Of a DNA stretch of 8,845 nucleotides, positions 1-6,540 are shown piece by piece. The notes below the pieces were generated by a model. It worked only from the letters and a program-made list of their open reading frames with translations, had not been told where the DNA came from and did no database searches. The translations under genes were made by a program, and so were the position numbers. The first letter of the stretch is position 1. The number at the start of each line of letters is the position of its first letter. The DNA comes from Treponema sp. (GTDB taxonomy: Bacteria; Spirochaetota; Spirochaetia; Treponematales; Rectinemataceae), in assembly GCA_017849315.1 (NCBI GenBank), contig JAFIHQ010000165.1, forward strand, positions 1 through 8,845, in the 5' to 3' direction.

Positions 1-1614
1 ATTCTCTCACAAGTGCTTATGGTGGGCTATGAAGGCACAATGCCCTCCGAGGCTATGCTGGGTTGGATACAGAAATTCGGCATTGGTGGCATCAAGGTGT
101 TTGGGTGGAATGCCGAGGACACAACCGTCCTGGCCACGGCCATCCAGAAAATGCAGTCTGCTGCGTTAAACAGCCCGAACGCCGTGCCAGCTTTGGTGGC
201 AACGGACGAAGAGGGTGGGTGGATTCGCCATGTTAAAGGGCGAATGTCAGAGTCGCCAGGCAATATGGCGATCGGGGCTACGGGCTCCACCCAAGATGCC
301 TTTCAAACTGGGTATTTTATCGGAAAAGAGCTGCGTGTCGTGGGTATAACGATGAACTTTGCTCCTGACGTGGATTTGGCGACTGACCCTTTTAGTACGA
401 TCATTGGACCAAGGGCGTTTTCTGATAAGCCTGATCTAGTGGTAAGACTGGGTAACGCCTATGCCGCGGGCTCGCTCAAAGCCGGTGTCATACCCACCGC
501 TAAGCATTATCCTGGTCATGGCGCCACTGCAAAGGACTCGCACGGCACACTGCCAATTATCGATATAGACGTGGCTACCTTTGAAAAACGAGAACTTGTT
601 CCCTTTGCCTCTCTCGCCCGTTCCGGCATTCCTGCTATGATGAGCGGACATTTGGCTTTTCCAAGAATCACCAGCAACAAGGAACCTGCCTCGCTGTCCG
701 AAAAGATGATTTCAGAATATTTGCGGGGCAAGCTGGGATATAAAGGGCTCGTCATTACCGACGATCTCTATATGGTGGGAGCGTTAGGCTCGCAGGGGAT
801 TCTGGATGCCTGCGTCAAAGCCCTTATGGCGGGTAACGACATGATTCTTTTGTCTGTCGCTCCCCAGCCGGGGACGAAGCTTTGGGATGGGCTCCTTTCG
901 CGCTATCGTTCCGATTCAGCATTCAAGAGCCGCGTTCAAGAGGCTGCGACCAAGGTGCTGGAAACCAAATTCCGTTACCTTCGGCCATTAGGCAAGAACG
1001 GTGTTATCCCAAATCCTTCAGATGCAGGCAAAAAGTTGCCGGACCCAGAAGCTGCAAAGTTCTTTGCCGATCTTGCACGACGAAGTGCAACGATTGTGGG
1101 CAGCGCAAGAGGCGTACCCTTCAGCCCAGAAGGCAAGATTCTGATTGCCGGCCCTTTTGATGCTTTCCTTTCAAGGGCTGGCAAAGCATACCCCAACGCT
1201 GTGCAATTCTCGTTCTCGTTTCACCCCGACGTGGCAGCCAAACCAGAAGAACTTAGGGCTTTCAGGGCAGGTCTTGCTGGCTGCAAAGCTGCAATTGTCT
1301 GTGTGGCCAATCCGGCTGGCCTGGAATTTGCGCAAGCTGCCCATGATGCCGGTTTAGACGTGGCTATCGTGTCTGTGCTTTCTCCAGCATATGTGTGCAA
1401 TATACATTGGGCAAAGGCGATTGTGGCCGTCTATCACTATGCACCTATTTGCCTGCAGACGGGAATCGACGTCCTGCACGGCGATATCAGGGCGCGCGGT
1501 ACCTTGCCTTTCAGTGTCCGGGCGATACCTCCTGATCTGCGCAGTACGAAAGATATGCCTAATGAGGTAACTGCAGCGGCTATGGCAGGCAGAGTTGTAA
1601 GTCAAGTAAGGTAG
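1..1614 (+). CDS. nagZ: GH3 beta-N-acetylhexosaminidase, NagZ-like, two-domain, 5'-truncated by window edge
   Basis: Glycoside hydrolase family 3 enzyme expected to remove N-acetylglucosamine from muropeptides or other beta-linked GlcNAc substrates during cell-wall turnover. The reading frame is open from base 1 (I-L-S-Q before the GTG at 13), and family members carry extra N-terminal residues before the LMVGYEGT motif, so the true start lies upstream of the window. Numbering from that GTG, the NagZ hallmark KHYPGHG is at 164-170, followed by DSH at 175-177 (the Asp/His general acid-base dyad of NagZ enzymes). The ITDDLYM motif near 248-254 supplies the nucleophile, probably D250. Residues 1-330 form the TIM barrel. 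Residues about 350-533 form a second GH3 domain, as in Bacillus-type two-domain enzymes and unlike the ~340-aa proteobacterial NagZ. No signal peptide can be judged because the N terminus is missing. The GNAT gene follows after 8 nt, suggesting one operon. Confidence 0.9.
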   Translation: MLSQVLMVGYEGTMPSEAMLGWIQKFGIGGIKVFGWNAEDTTVLATAIQKMQSAALNSPNAVPALVATDEEGGWIRHVKGRMSESPGNMAIGATGSTQDAFQTGYFIGKELRVVGITMNFAPDVDLATDPFSTIIGPRAFSDKPDLVVRLGNAYAAGSLKAGVIPTAKHYPGHGATAKDSHGTLPIIDIDVATFEKRELVPFASLARSGIPAMMSGHLAFPRITSNKEPASLSEKMISEYLRGKLGYKGLVITDDLYMVGALGSQGILDACVKALMAGNDMILLSVAPQPGTKLWDGLLSRYRSDSAFKSRVQEAATKVLETKFRYLRPLGKNGVIPNPSDAGKKLPDPEAAKFFADLARRSATIVGSARGVPFSPEGKILIAGPFDAFLSRAGKAYPNAVQFSFSFHPDVAAKPEELRAFRAGLAGCKAAIVCVANPAGLEFAQAAHDAGLDVAIVSVLSPAYVCNIHWAKAIVAVYHYAPICLQTGIDVLHGDIRARGTLPFSVRAIPPDLRSTKDMPNEVTAAAMAGRVVSQVR

Positions 1615-1622
1615 AAGGCCTC

Positions 1623-2594
1623 ATGCCTATTATGCCTAAAGCGCAGACGTTTTCTGAGAATTGGGCCCGACTGCGAGAGCAGGATCGTGAGGACCTTGTG
1701 TTATTCTTGCGCGCTCAGGAATATCGCTGCGTCGAAGGCTCCGAGCTCGTCAAAGATCTGTTTACCCAAGCAAGCTTCAAGGACGCAGAGTTGCCAGCAG
1801 GTTATGCATGTTGGATTCACAGAACAGACAATGGCTTTGGTGCCTCAGGCGGGATCGATGGAATGACCCTTTGCAGGCGGAACGGGAATTGTTACTGTAT
1901 TCTGCCATCTATTGATGCTGACGACGCTGAGTTAGGAAAACACCTACGGGCTTTTTCGGCATACCTGAATGTTTCTGGACAGAAGACAGACGTTGTGCGC
2001 ATGCAGGAAGCCGCCCGACTTGAAATTGCCGATATTCATGATTATGTTCTTATGATATCGAAAAGTATGACAGCAAAAACTACAATAGCTGAAACTGGTC
2101 TTGAAACAGCTGCAACGGCGACTTCTCTTTACGTTACCACGTTGCCTTCTCTGCCGCCTTCCCTCATCGTTCGAGATGCTTTGTGGAACGACTTACAGGC
2201 TCTGTGTAGCCTCCACAGCGAATATCTGATCGAAGAATTGCGCCTTCCAGCCTCAGTCGCACAACAGGATGCAGCCAAGAAGGTTCCAGTGTTGCTAAAA
2301 AATCAGCATGTTGTAATGGCATTTCTTGAAGGCGTACCTGTCGGAAAAGCCAATACAAATGCTCGAGGTTTTGCAGCGAGCCAAATAGGCGGCGTCTATG
2401 TGCGGCCGCAATTCCGGGGACATGGGGTTGCGAGCTCAATGGTTGCTGCTTTGGTTCGAACTCTGGCTGAGCAAGGCCAAAGTTGCGTGCTTTTTGTAAG
2501 GCCAGACAACAAGGCGGCCATACGTGTATACGCCAAACTCGGTTTTGAGGTCGTCGGTGAGTATCGGGCTGCTTATGGCGGTATACCACGGTGA
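1623..2594 (+). CDS. GNAT family N-acetyltransferase with extra N-terminal domain
   Basis: A 323-aa protein whose C-terminal third is a GNAT acetyltransferase using acetyl-CoA; the substrate is unknown. The acetyl-CoA pyrophosphate loop (motif A) is VRPQFRGHGVA at residues 260-270, matching R/Q-x-x-G-x-G/A. Motif B is NKAAIRVYAKLGF at 296-308, with the usual Asn, Tyr and GF. The first ~170 residues do not show these motifs and I do not recognise them; a degenerate second GNAT-like fold or a substrate-binding domain is possible. The ATG at 1623 has AAGG four bases upstream. The ATG at 1632 is an alternative start with worse spacing. It lies 8 nt after the GH3 gene and its TGA overlaps the start of rnhB, so it is probably cotranslated with both. 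A role in cell-wall amino-sugar recycling is only suggested by position. Confidence 0.85.
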   Translation: MPIMPKAQTFSENWARLREQDREDLVLFLRAQEYRCVEGSELVKDLFTQASFKDAELPAGYACWIHRTDNGFGASGGIDGMTLCRRNGNCYCILPSIDADDAELGKHLRAFSAYLNVSGQKTDVVRMQEAARLEIADIHDYVLMISKSMTAKTTIAETGLETAATATSLYVTTLPSLPPSLIVRDALWNDLQALCSLHSEYLIEELRLPASVAQQDAAKKVPVLLKNQHVVMAFLEGVPVGKANTNARGFAASQIGGVYVRPQFRGHGVASSMVAALVRTLAEQGQSCVLFVRPDNKAAIRVYAKLGFEVVGEYRAAYGGIPR

Positions 2595-3286
2595 TGAAAG
2601 GTAATGAAAAAGGTAGCATGATGATGGCGAACTCGTTGCAGACGTTTTGTCCAGGCTTTCCCATTGCAGAAAAGGAAGCTGTCTTAAAGAACGGGGCCGT
2701 CGTGCAGAAGGCTGATCTTGCAACCTTCGATGTTGTAGCTGAGGACCTTTGTGGCATTGACGAAGCCGGTCGGGGCCCGCTCGTTGGACCAGTGAGTGCA
2801 GCGGCGGTTATTTTGCCTCGAGATTTTCCCTATGAGGTTCTAAACGACTCAAAGGCGCTTACTCCGAGAAAGCGCGATAGGGCCTACGAGATTATTACAG
2901 AAAAGGCCATTGCCTGGTCTGTTGGATGGTCAAGTTGTGATGAAATTGGGAAGCTCAACATCCTTAATGCCAGTCTCCTTGCTATGCAGCGTGCTTATGC
3001 CAGCTTGGGGGTCAACGCCGGCTTGGTTCTCGTGGACGGGAACAAGGCACCAGAGCTAGCTTGCGCACGGATACACCCCGTCATAAAGGGCGATGCCTGT
3101 GTCCCTGCCATAATGGCGGCTTCCATACTTGCCAAGGTGGCTCGAGACAGACTGATGGTACGCCTTGACCGTATAGAACCCTGTTACGGGTTTTCGAAGC
3201 ACAAGGGATACCCTACCCAGGAGCACCGTGAGGCGATTAGGACGCACGGCCTTTCCCAGTGGACCCGGCCAGGTTTCCGCACGTGA
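2594..3286 (+). CDS. rnhB: Ribonuclease HII
   Basis: Metal-dependent cytoplasmic endonuclease that cuts the RNA strand of RNA-DNA hybrids and removes single ribonucleotides misincorporated into DNA. Counting from the upstream GTG at 2591, the four catalytic acidic residues are all present: D57 and E58 in GIDEAGRGPLVGPV, D149 in LVLVDGNK and D168 in KGDACVPA. The 92-residue spacing from D57 to D149 matches Escherichia coli (D16 to D108). The GRG loop (60-62) and the tyrosine of HKGYPTQEH (Y207), which recognise the ribonucleotide-deoxyribonucleotide junction, are present, as is the conserved AASILAKVARD helix. The start is ambiguous. GTG 2591 and ATG 2594 overlap the upstream stop (GTGATG), whereas ATG 2621 or 2624 is 7-10 nt after AAGG. 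The ~50 residues before the first catalytic Asp exceed the E. coli form, so a later start is possible. Confidence 0.95.
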   Translation: MKGNEKGSMMMANSLQTFCPGFPIAEKEAVLKNGAVVQKADLATFDVVAEDLCGIDEAGRGPLVGPVSAAAVILPRDFPYEVLNDSKALTPRKRDRAYEIITEKAIAWSVGWSSCDEIGKLNILNASLLAMQRAYASLGVNAGLVLVDGNKAPELACARIHPVIKGDACVPAIMAASILAKVARDRLMVRLDRIEPCYGFSKHKGYPTQEHREAIRTHGLSQWTRPGFRT

Positions 3287-3372
3287 ATTCTTGAGTGAAC
3301 TCTTGCGTGAATGCTAACACTTGTGACCGCGCGGCTCTCCCATAGTGAGGATGGAACTTTGTGAAGCTGTTG

Positions 3373-3385
3373 AGACCTAAGGTCT
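3373..3385. repeat. Short palindrome at the convergent gene junction
   Basis: AGACC-TAA-GGTCT is a 5-bp stem with a 3-nt loop overlapping the stop codon of the minus-strand PUR gene. The 97-nt gap between rnhB and that gene (3287-3383) shows no T tract next to this or any other hairpin, so I do not see a canonical intrinsic terminator for either convergent gene. The palindrome may be chance or part of a weak terminator. Confidence 0.25.
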
Positions 3386-4097
3386 AGTCCTGATCTTTTG
3401 GCGTGTCGCTCTTTTTGGCCCTTTTTACGACGATTCTTTTGATGGGCTTGGTTTGCCCTGACAACGATCTGTCGGTGGAATCGGTTTTGCGACCTTCGTT
3501 CCGCTTTTCTTTTGAGCCGACATGGACTACTGGCTTCCCATTTCTGCGTTGACCGGACTGGCCTGATGGATAACTGTCTCCACGATACCGGTTTTCCTGA
3601 TAACGGTTGAAGCGATCGGAGGTGCTGGAACGATCCCCACGTTCTTGCCTGTCCGATCGTTCTGACCGGTCAGAGCGGCGATGGAACTCACTTCGCCCCT
3701 GATTTGTCCTTTCTGCTGATCCCTGTCTGGATCGATCATTAGATCTATCGGCAAAAGAACCACGGGAACGCCCATCGCGGGGACGTTCGTCGCGGGACTG
3801 TCGTGGGTAGTTGTCTTCTGCATCATCGTCATCGCGCGCATAGAGCGACAGATCCGGCGCCACCTTGTTGCCTGTTTTGTCCATGAACTTGAGGGCAGCC
3901 TGAAAGGACTTCAAAAATCCATCCATGTGCTCGCCAAACACGACGATAGAACGGCGGTCGAATGTTTCACCCTCAGAGGGTTTGCTCTCGACAATGCTCA
4001 AGAAAACATCACCGGTTCTATTTTGTTTTACATTAAAAAAATAAGTCCTGCCATCGCAGGTGAATTTCGTCGAGAACAACTCTCCGCGGATACCCAT
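3384..4097 (-). CDS. PUR-domain (DUF3276/BpuR-like) nucleic-acid-binding protein with long Arg/Ser/Asp-rich tail
   Basis: A 237-aa protein with one N-terminal PUR repeat at about residues 1-76. Key features are GELFSTKFTCDGRTYFFNVKQN, with aromatic YFF followed by basic residues, then GDVFLSIVESK and an amphipathic helix around FLKSFQAALKFM. In the family, PUR repeats dimerise and bind single-stranded or double-stranded DNA and RNA; the Borrelia homologue BpuR is a regulator acting on DNA and RNA. After an acidic linker (DDDDAED, 89-95), residues about 97-185 are low complexity with many R, S, D, G and Q, including RSDRSERSDR at 141-150. The end is basic (KRIVVKRAKK, 220-229). No membrane segment or signal peptide was seen. 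AAGGAG lies 5 nt before the ATG. It sits 77 nt downstream of the phosphosugar mutase on the same strand and may be cotranscribed with it or use its own weak promoter. Binding target unknown. Confidence 0.88.
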   Translation of the reverse strand: MGIRGELFSTKFTCDGRTYFFNVKQNRTGDVFLSIVESKPSEGETFDRRSIVVFGEHMDGFLKSFQAALKFMDKTGNKVAPDLSLYARDDDDAEDNYPRQSRDERPRDGRSRGSFADRSNDRSRQGSAERTNQGRSEFHRRSDRSERSDRQERGDRSSTSDRFNRYQENRYRGDSYPSGQSGQRRNGKPVVHVGSKEKRNEGRKTDSTDRSLSGQTKPIKRIVVKRAKKSDTPKDQD

Positions 4098-4102
4098 GCT
4101 TA

Positions 4103-4108
4103 CTCCTT
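4103..4108 (-). promoter_or_regulatory. Ribosome-binding site of the PUR gene
   Basis: AAGGAG on the minus strand, five bases (TAAGC) before the ATG at 4097. It fixes that start codon. Confidence 0.8.
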
Positions 4109-4121
4109 AACAGAAGGTTTT

Positions 4122-4150
4122 ATCCTACACTGAGACGATCCTTTGCACAA
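4122..4150 (-). promoter_or_regulatory. Possible weak sigma70-like promoter for the PUR gene
   Basis: On the minus strand, TTGTGC (4150-4145) and TAGGAT (4127-4122) are separated by 17 nt, in the gap between the mutase stop and the PUR start. The matches to consensus are only 3/6 and 4/6, so readthrough from the mutase gene is an equally good explanation. Confidence 0.3.
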
Positions 4151-4174
4151 GGGCGCCAAAACCTCAGTGCGAGG

Positions 4175-6277
4175 CTAACTCTTGTCGGCTTCTTTCACCA
4201 TCCACGTTTGCCAGTCTAATAGGTACGCCTCATCTTCGGCACTCCCCCCCGCGATGTCCGCCATTATGCGGAGCACTGGTTCGGTTCCGGAACCACGCAT
4301 CCAGAGAAAGGCGATATCCTTCCGGCCAGAGAACACAGTAGTGCCTGAGAACACAATGCGCAGACCGCCTTTCCCCGCTTGGGCAAAATCGCTACTCACG
4401 TCTTTTTCGAATATCCCATTCGTTGCTAAGGCGCGCCAGGACTCTATGCCAAAACGTTCGTGTAATGCCGCCTTTTGCTGCTCCCATTCGCGCAAAAAGA
4501 CCTTCTGGTATGCCGCTTTGAGTTCAGCATGGTTGGTCGAAGCAACTCTTAGCATGGCCCTTTCCTCAAAGACGCTCGTCGTAGACCACCGGGGCAAGGT
4601 GGCCATGATGTCCGAAAGACAAAAATCTGGTCGGTAATGGTCCGCTCCAGCTGAGGAAGTCGGCATTGCACTCTCATAGTCCACGGATGATGTCTCGAGC
4701 CAGATCTCAAAAGGATTCTTGCCCGTCTTTTTGTCCTTGTAACGCAACAACTTGAGCATCGCACTTAACGTGGCAAGCGGATCCCGCACTCGCGAAGGAT
4801 ACGTTATGTTCCCACCATTGGAGCCCTCGCCAAGGATGCGGACCGTCCAGCCCTGACTACGCAAAGAGTCCGCCAAGGCAACGACATTGGCTTCGCCTGT
4901 TTCTGCACGGAAAACTTGCGCACCGAACTGGCGCGCGATTCTCTCGATCCGCATACTTGTAGCGTCATTGACGACGATGGCGACGCGCAGGTTTCCCAAG
5001 TGCGACTTCTCTACCAAGTTGTCAGCATTCTCCGCTCCCAGACGCGTGCGTACATCACGGACTTCAAGTGCCATTGTCGCAAGCTCAGCAATACACGACA
5101 GGGCAAAGACTTCTTGTGCTTCAAGCGTCACCGCCCGCTTAAGGTTTGGGTCGTAATAGACAAGATTGCCGCGGTCGCCATCGCAATCCGGGACGTATCC
5201 CAATTCAAACGCGGCATCAGAATCGCGCGCCAGTTCGAGTTTGGCCGCGCATGGCAGAAGCGATTCCCCCTCGGGCACGATTCTATGCGCAAAGGCCCGG
5301 GGCGTATCGTTATACCAGAGAGTCCTTACTCCTAAACCTTCCAAATAATCCTTGTCTATAGAAAGACTTCGTGCTGAACCATTGAGCTCTCCTACTACCC
5401 CGATAGGCCTTTCTTGACAGCCTTGGGCAAGAGCGTCTAAGAACTCGCCTTGCTCTTCCAGCGACTTTTTGCCCGTCACAACCTCGTGCGTAAACAGCGT
5501 GTAGGCAGAGACAGCCCGGCGTTTCCATGTCGAGGTAGCCACATAGCATGCACTTATTTTTTGAGTATCTGCTGCGCTCATTATGTCTATGGCCATTTGT
5601 ACACAGTCCGGTCTTGCAAGAAGCGACCTAAATGACACTATGAGTGGCTCAACAAGCTCTGGAGGCAACACACCGCCAGTGGTAAGACCGAACTTTACTC
5701 CATTGTGGCCAGGAGGATTGTGGCTTGCCGAAATGTACGCAAAACCGTCTGCATGGGGCTCATCCTCCGGCGGCAAACGTCCAGCGCTGGCAGCGTAAGC
5801 CATAATTTCTGGTGCTGAAATAATATAGCAGTAATGGACTTCTATTCCCATCCCGATAAAAACTCGCGCAAAGATGTCGGCCATCGCAGGTCCCGTGGGC
5901 CTTGAGTCGATCCCAAGGATGACGGCCCGCGTTGGAGTTACACGAGCATCTTCTACTGTGGCGACAGGATTAAGGGGCTTGCACGTGCAAAGATAGTCGG
6001 CAAAAGTCTTGGCCATGAGCGCACACAAAACCTTGTCTTCAGCCGAAATCGCCGGGCTTAAGGAGTCTTCAGCGCTCTGTTCCAATTCGTCCTTGGTTCC
6101 GTCTTTGTTCGTCTTAGGAAGCGCCGCAAAGACTTTGCGCCATCCGGAAGCTGACAATACGAGACTCCCCGCCGCCCTCAAAACGCCCTCGTATGTTGGC
6201 GCATTTTCTTTGGAAAGTGGTATCTTTTCTGGATCCCCAATATCGAAACCCGTCGCCGGGTGTGAAATCATAGCCAC
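4175..6277 (-). CDS. Phosphoglucomutase/phosphomannomutase family protein (alpha-D-phosphohexomutase), unusually long
   Basis: Cytoplasmic enzyme interconverting sugar 1- and 6-phosphates through a phosphoserine; the preferred sugar (glucose, mannose or glucosamine) cannot be read from sequence. All four superfamily signatures are present: the phosphoserine loop SASHNP at 183-188 (catalytic S185), the Mg-binding loop DCDGDR at 364-369, the sugar-specificity loop GEGSNGGN at 483-490 (in place of the more usual GEESG type) and the phosphate-binding loop RGSGTEPVLR at 661-670. At 700 aa it is longer than the usual 450-600. The extra length is an N-terminal segment of about 110 residues before ILGIDSRPTGP, plus enlarged connections around 215-345 and 505-625. 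The GTG at 6277 is preferred because GAGGAG lies 6 nt upstream; the in-frame ATG at 6271 is the alternative. A promoter lies about 120 nt upstream and the PUR gene follows downstream. Confidence 0.93.
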   Translation of the reverse strand: MAMISHPATGFDIGDPEKIPLSKENAPTYEGVLRAAGSLVLSASGWRKVFAALPKTNKDGTKDELEQSAEDSLSPAISAEDKVLCALMAKTFADYLCTCKPLNPVATVEDARVTPTRAVILGIDSRPTGPAMADIFARVFIGMGIEVHYCYIISAPEIMAYAASAGRLPPEDEPHADGFAYISASHNPPGHNGVKFGLTTGGVLPPELVEPLIVSFRSLLARPDCVQMAIDIMSAADTQKISACYVATSTWKRRAVSAYTLFTHEVVTGKKSLEEQGEFLDALAQGCQERPIGVVGELNGSARSLSIDKDYLEGLGVRTLWYNDTPRAFAHRIVPEGESLLPCAAKLELARDSDAAFELGYVPDCDGDRGNLVYYDPNLKRAVTLEAQEVFALSCIAELATMALEVRDVRTRLGAENADNLVEKSHLGNLRVAIVVNDATSMRIERIARQFGAQVFRAETGEANVVALADSLRSQGWTVRILGEGSNGGNITYPSRVRDPLATLSAMLKLLRYKDKKTGKNPFEIWLETSSVDYESAMPTSSAGADHYRPDFCLSDIMATLPRWSTTSVFEERAMLRVASTNHAELKAAYQKVFLREWEQQKAALHERFGIESWRALATNGIFEKDVSSDFAQAGKGGLRIVFSGTTVFSGRKDIAFLWMRGSGTEPVLRIMADIAGGSAEDEAYLLDWQTWMVKEADKS

Positions 6278-6283
6278 ATTGTA

Positions 6284-6289
6284 CTCCTC
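6284..6289 (-). promoter_or_regulatory. Ribosome-binding site of the phosphohexomutase gene
   Basis: GAGGAG on the minus strand lies 6 nt before GTG 6277 and 12 nt before ATG 6271, favouring the GTG start. It also lies 4 nt before an out-of-frame ATG at 6279. A small hairpin (TCTAG-AAAT-CTAGA) lies directly upstream of it in the leader. Confidence 0.7.
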
Positions 6290-6397
6290 TCTAGATTTCT
6301 AGATCAAATTCCTAAACCGGCCCCTTGTTTCCGAAATGATCTTGTCTTGGCCTTTTTGTTTTGGCCCTGATGGAGCCGAGAATTCGCGTAGGGCTTG

Positions 6398-6427
6398 ATT
6401 ATATGCTCGTGTAGGGGCAGTTTTCAA
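6398..6427 (-). promoter_or_regulatory. Sigma70-like promoter of the phosphohexomutase (and PUR) transcription unit
   Basis: On the minus strand, TTGAAA (6427-6422; 5/6 match to TTGACA) and a perfect TATAAT (6403-6398) are separated by 18 nt. The predicted start near 6391 gives an untranslated leader of about 113 nt before GTG 6277. The leader contains two GGCC boxes around an A-rich spacer (6350-6366) and a small hairpin next to the ribosome-binding site. I recognise no known riboswitch in it. Confidence 0.6.
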
Positions 6428-6472
6428 TGTTGCGCGGTTCACTGTTGCCCGTTGAGCCGCAGGCTGAGCTTG

Positions 6473-6496
6473 AGGCGGCGATGGGCCGCTTTTTTT
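6473..6496 (+). terminator. Rho-independent terminator reading on the plus strand in the divergent gap
   Basis: GCGGC (6475-6479), loop GATGG, GCCGC (6485-6489), then seven T (6490-6496). The stem can extend outward by a G-U and an A-U pair. The opposite strand has no T tract after the hairpin, so it is directional. No plus-strand gene precedes it: the mutase just upstream is on the minus strand. It lies 45 nt before the start of the plus-strand membrane-protein gene, so it may end a small RNA or act as an attenuator in that gene's leader. Elsewhere in this 263-nt gap I found no convincing plus-strand promoter. Confidence 0.65.
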
Positions 6497-6540
6497 GACG
6501 CTGTTGCTCATTATGAGGCAAAAGCAGTACCTTTCTTTTT

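Noticed and set aside
2164..2757. 197-codon minus-strand frame across the GNAT/rnhB junction
   Set aside because: It lies antisense to two strongly supported genes, and its product shows no domain features.
3287..3383. Possible bidirectional terminator between the convergent genes
   Set aside because: Only 4-5 bp palindromes (GAGT/ACTC, CCGCGCGG, AGACC/GGTCT) and no T tract on either strand.
3580..3800. Repetitive-looking DNA (recurring GATCG-type words) that might be a repeat array
   Set aside because: It is explained by the Arg/Ser/Asp-rich coding sequence of the PUR tail. The words are irregularly spaced and not true direct repeats.
4916..5335. 139-codon plus-strand frame inside the mutase gene
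   Set aside because: Antisense shadow of conserved mutase sequence, including the metal-binding loop region; no ribosome-binding site or family resemblance.
6499..6540. Hairpin TTGCTCAT/ATGAGGCAA plus pyrimidine run before GTG 6541 as a second terminator
   Set aside because: The loop is too tight without opening pairs, one base is bulged, and the T-rich run is about 10 nt away from the stem.
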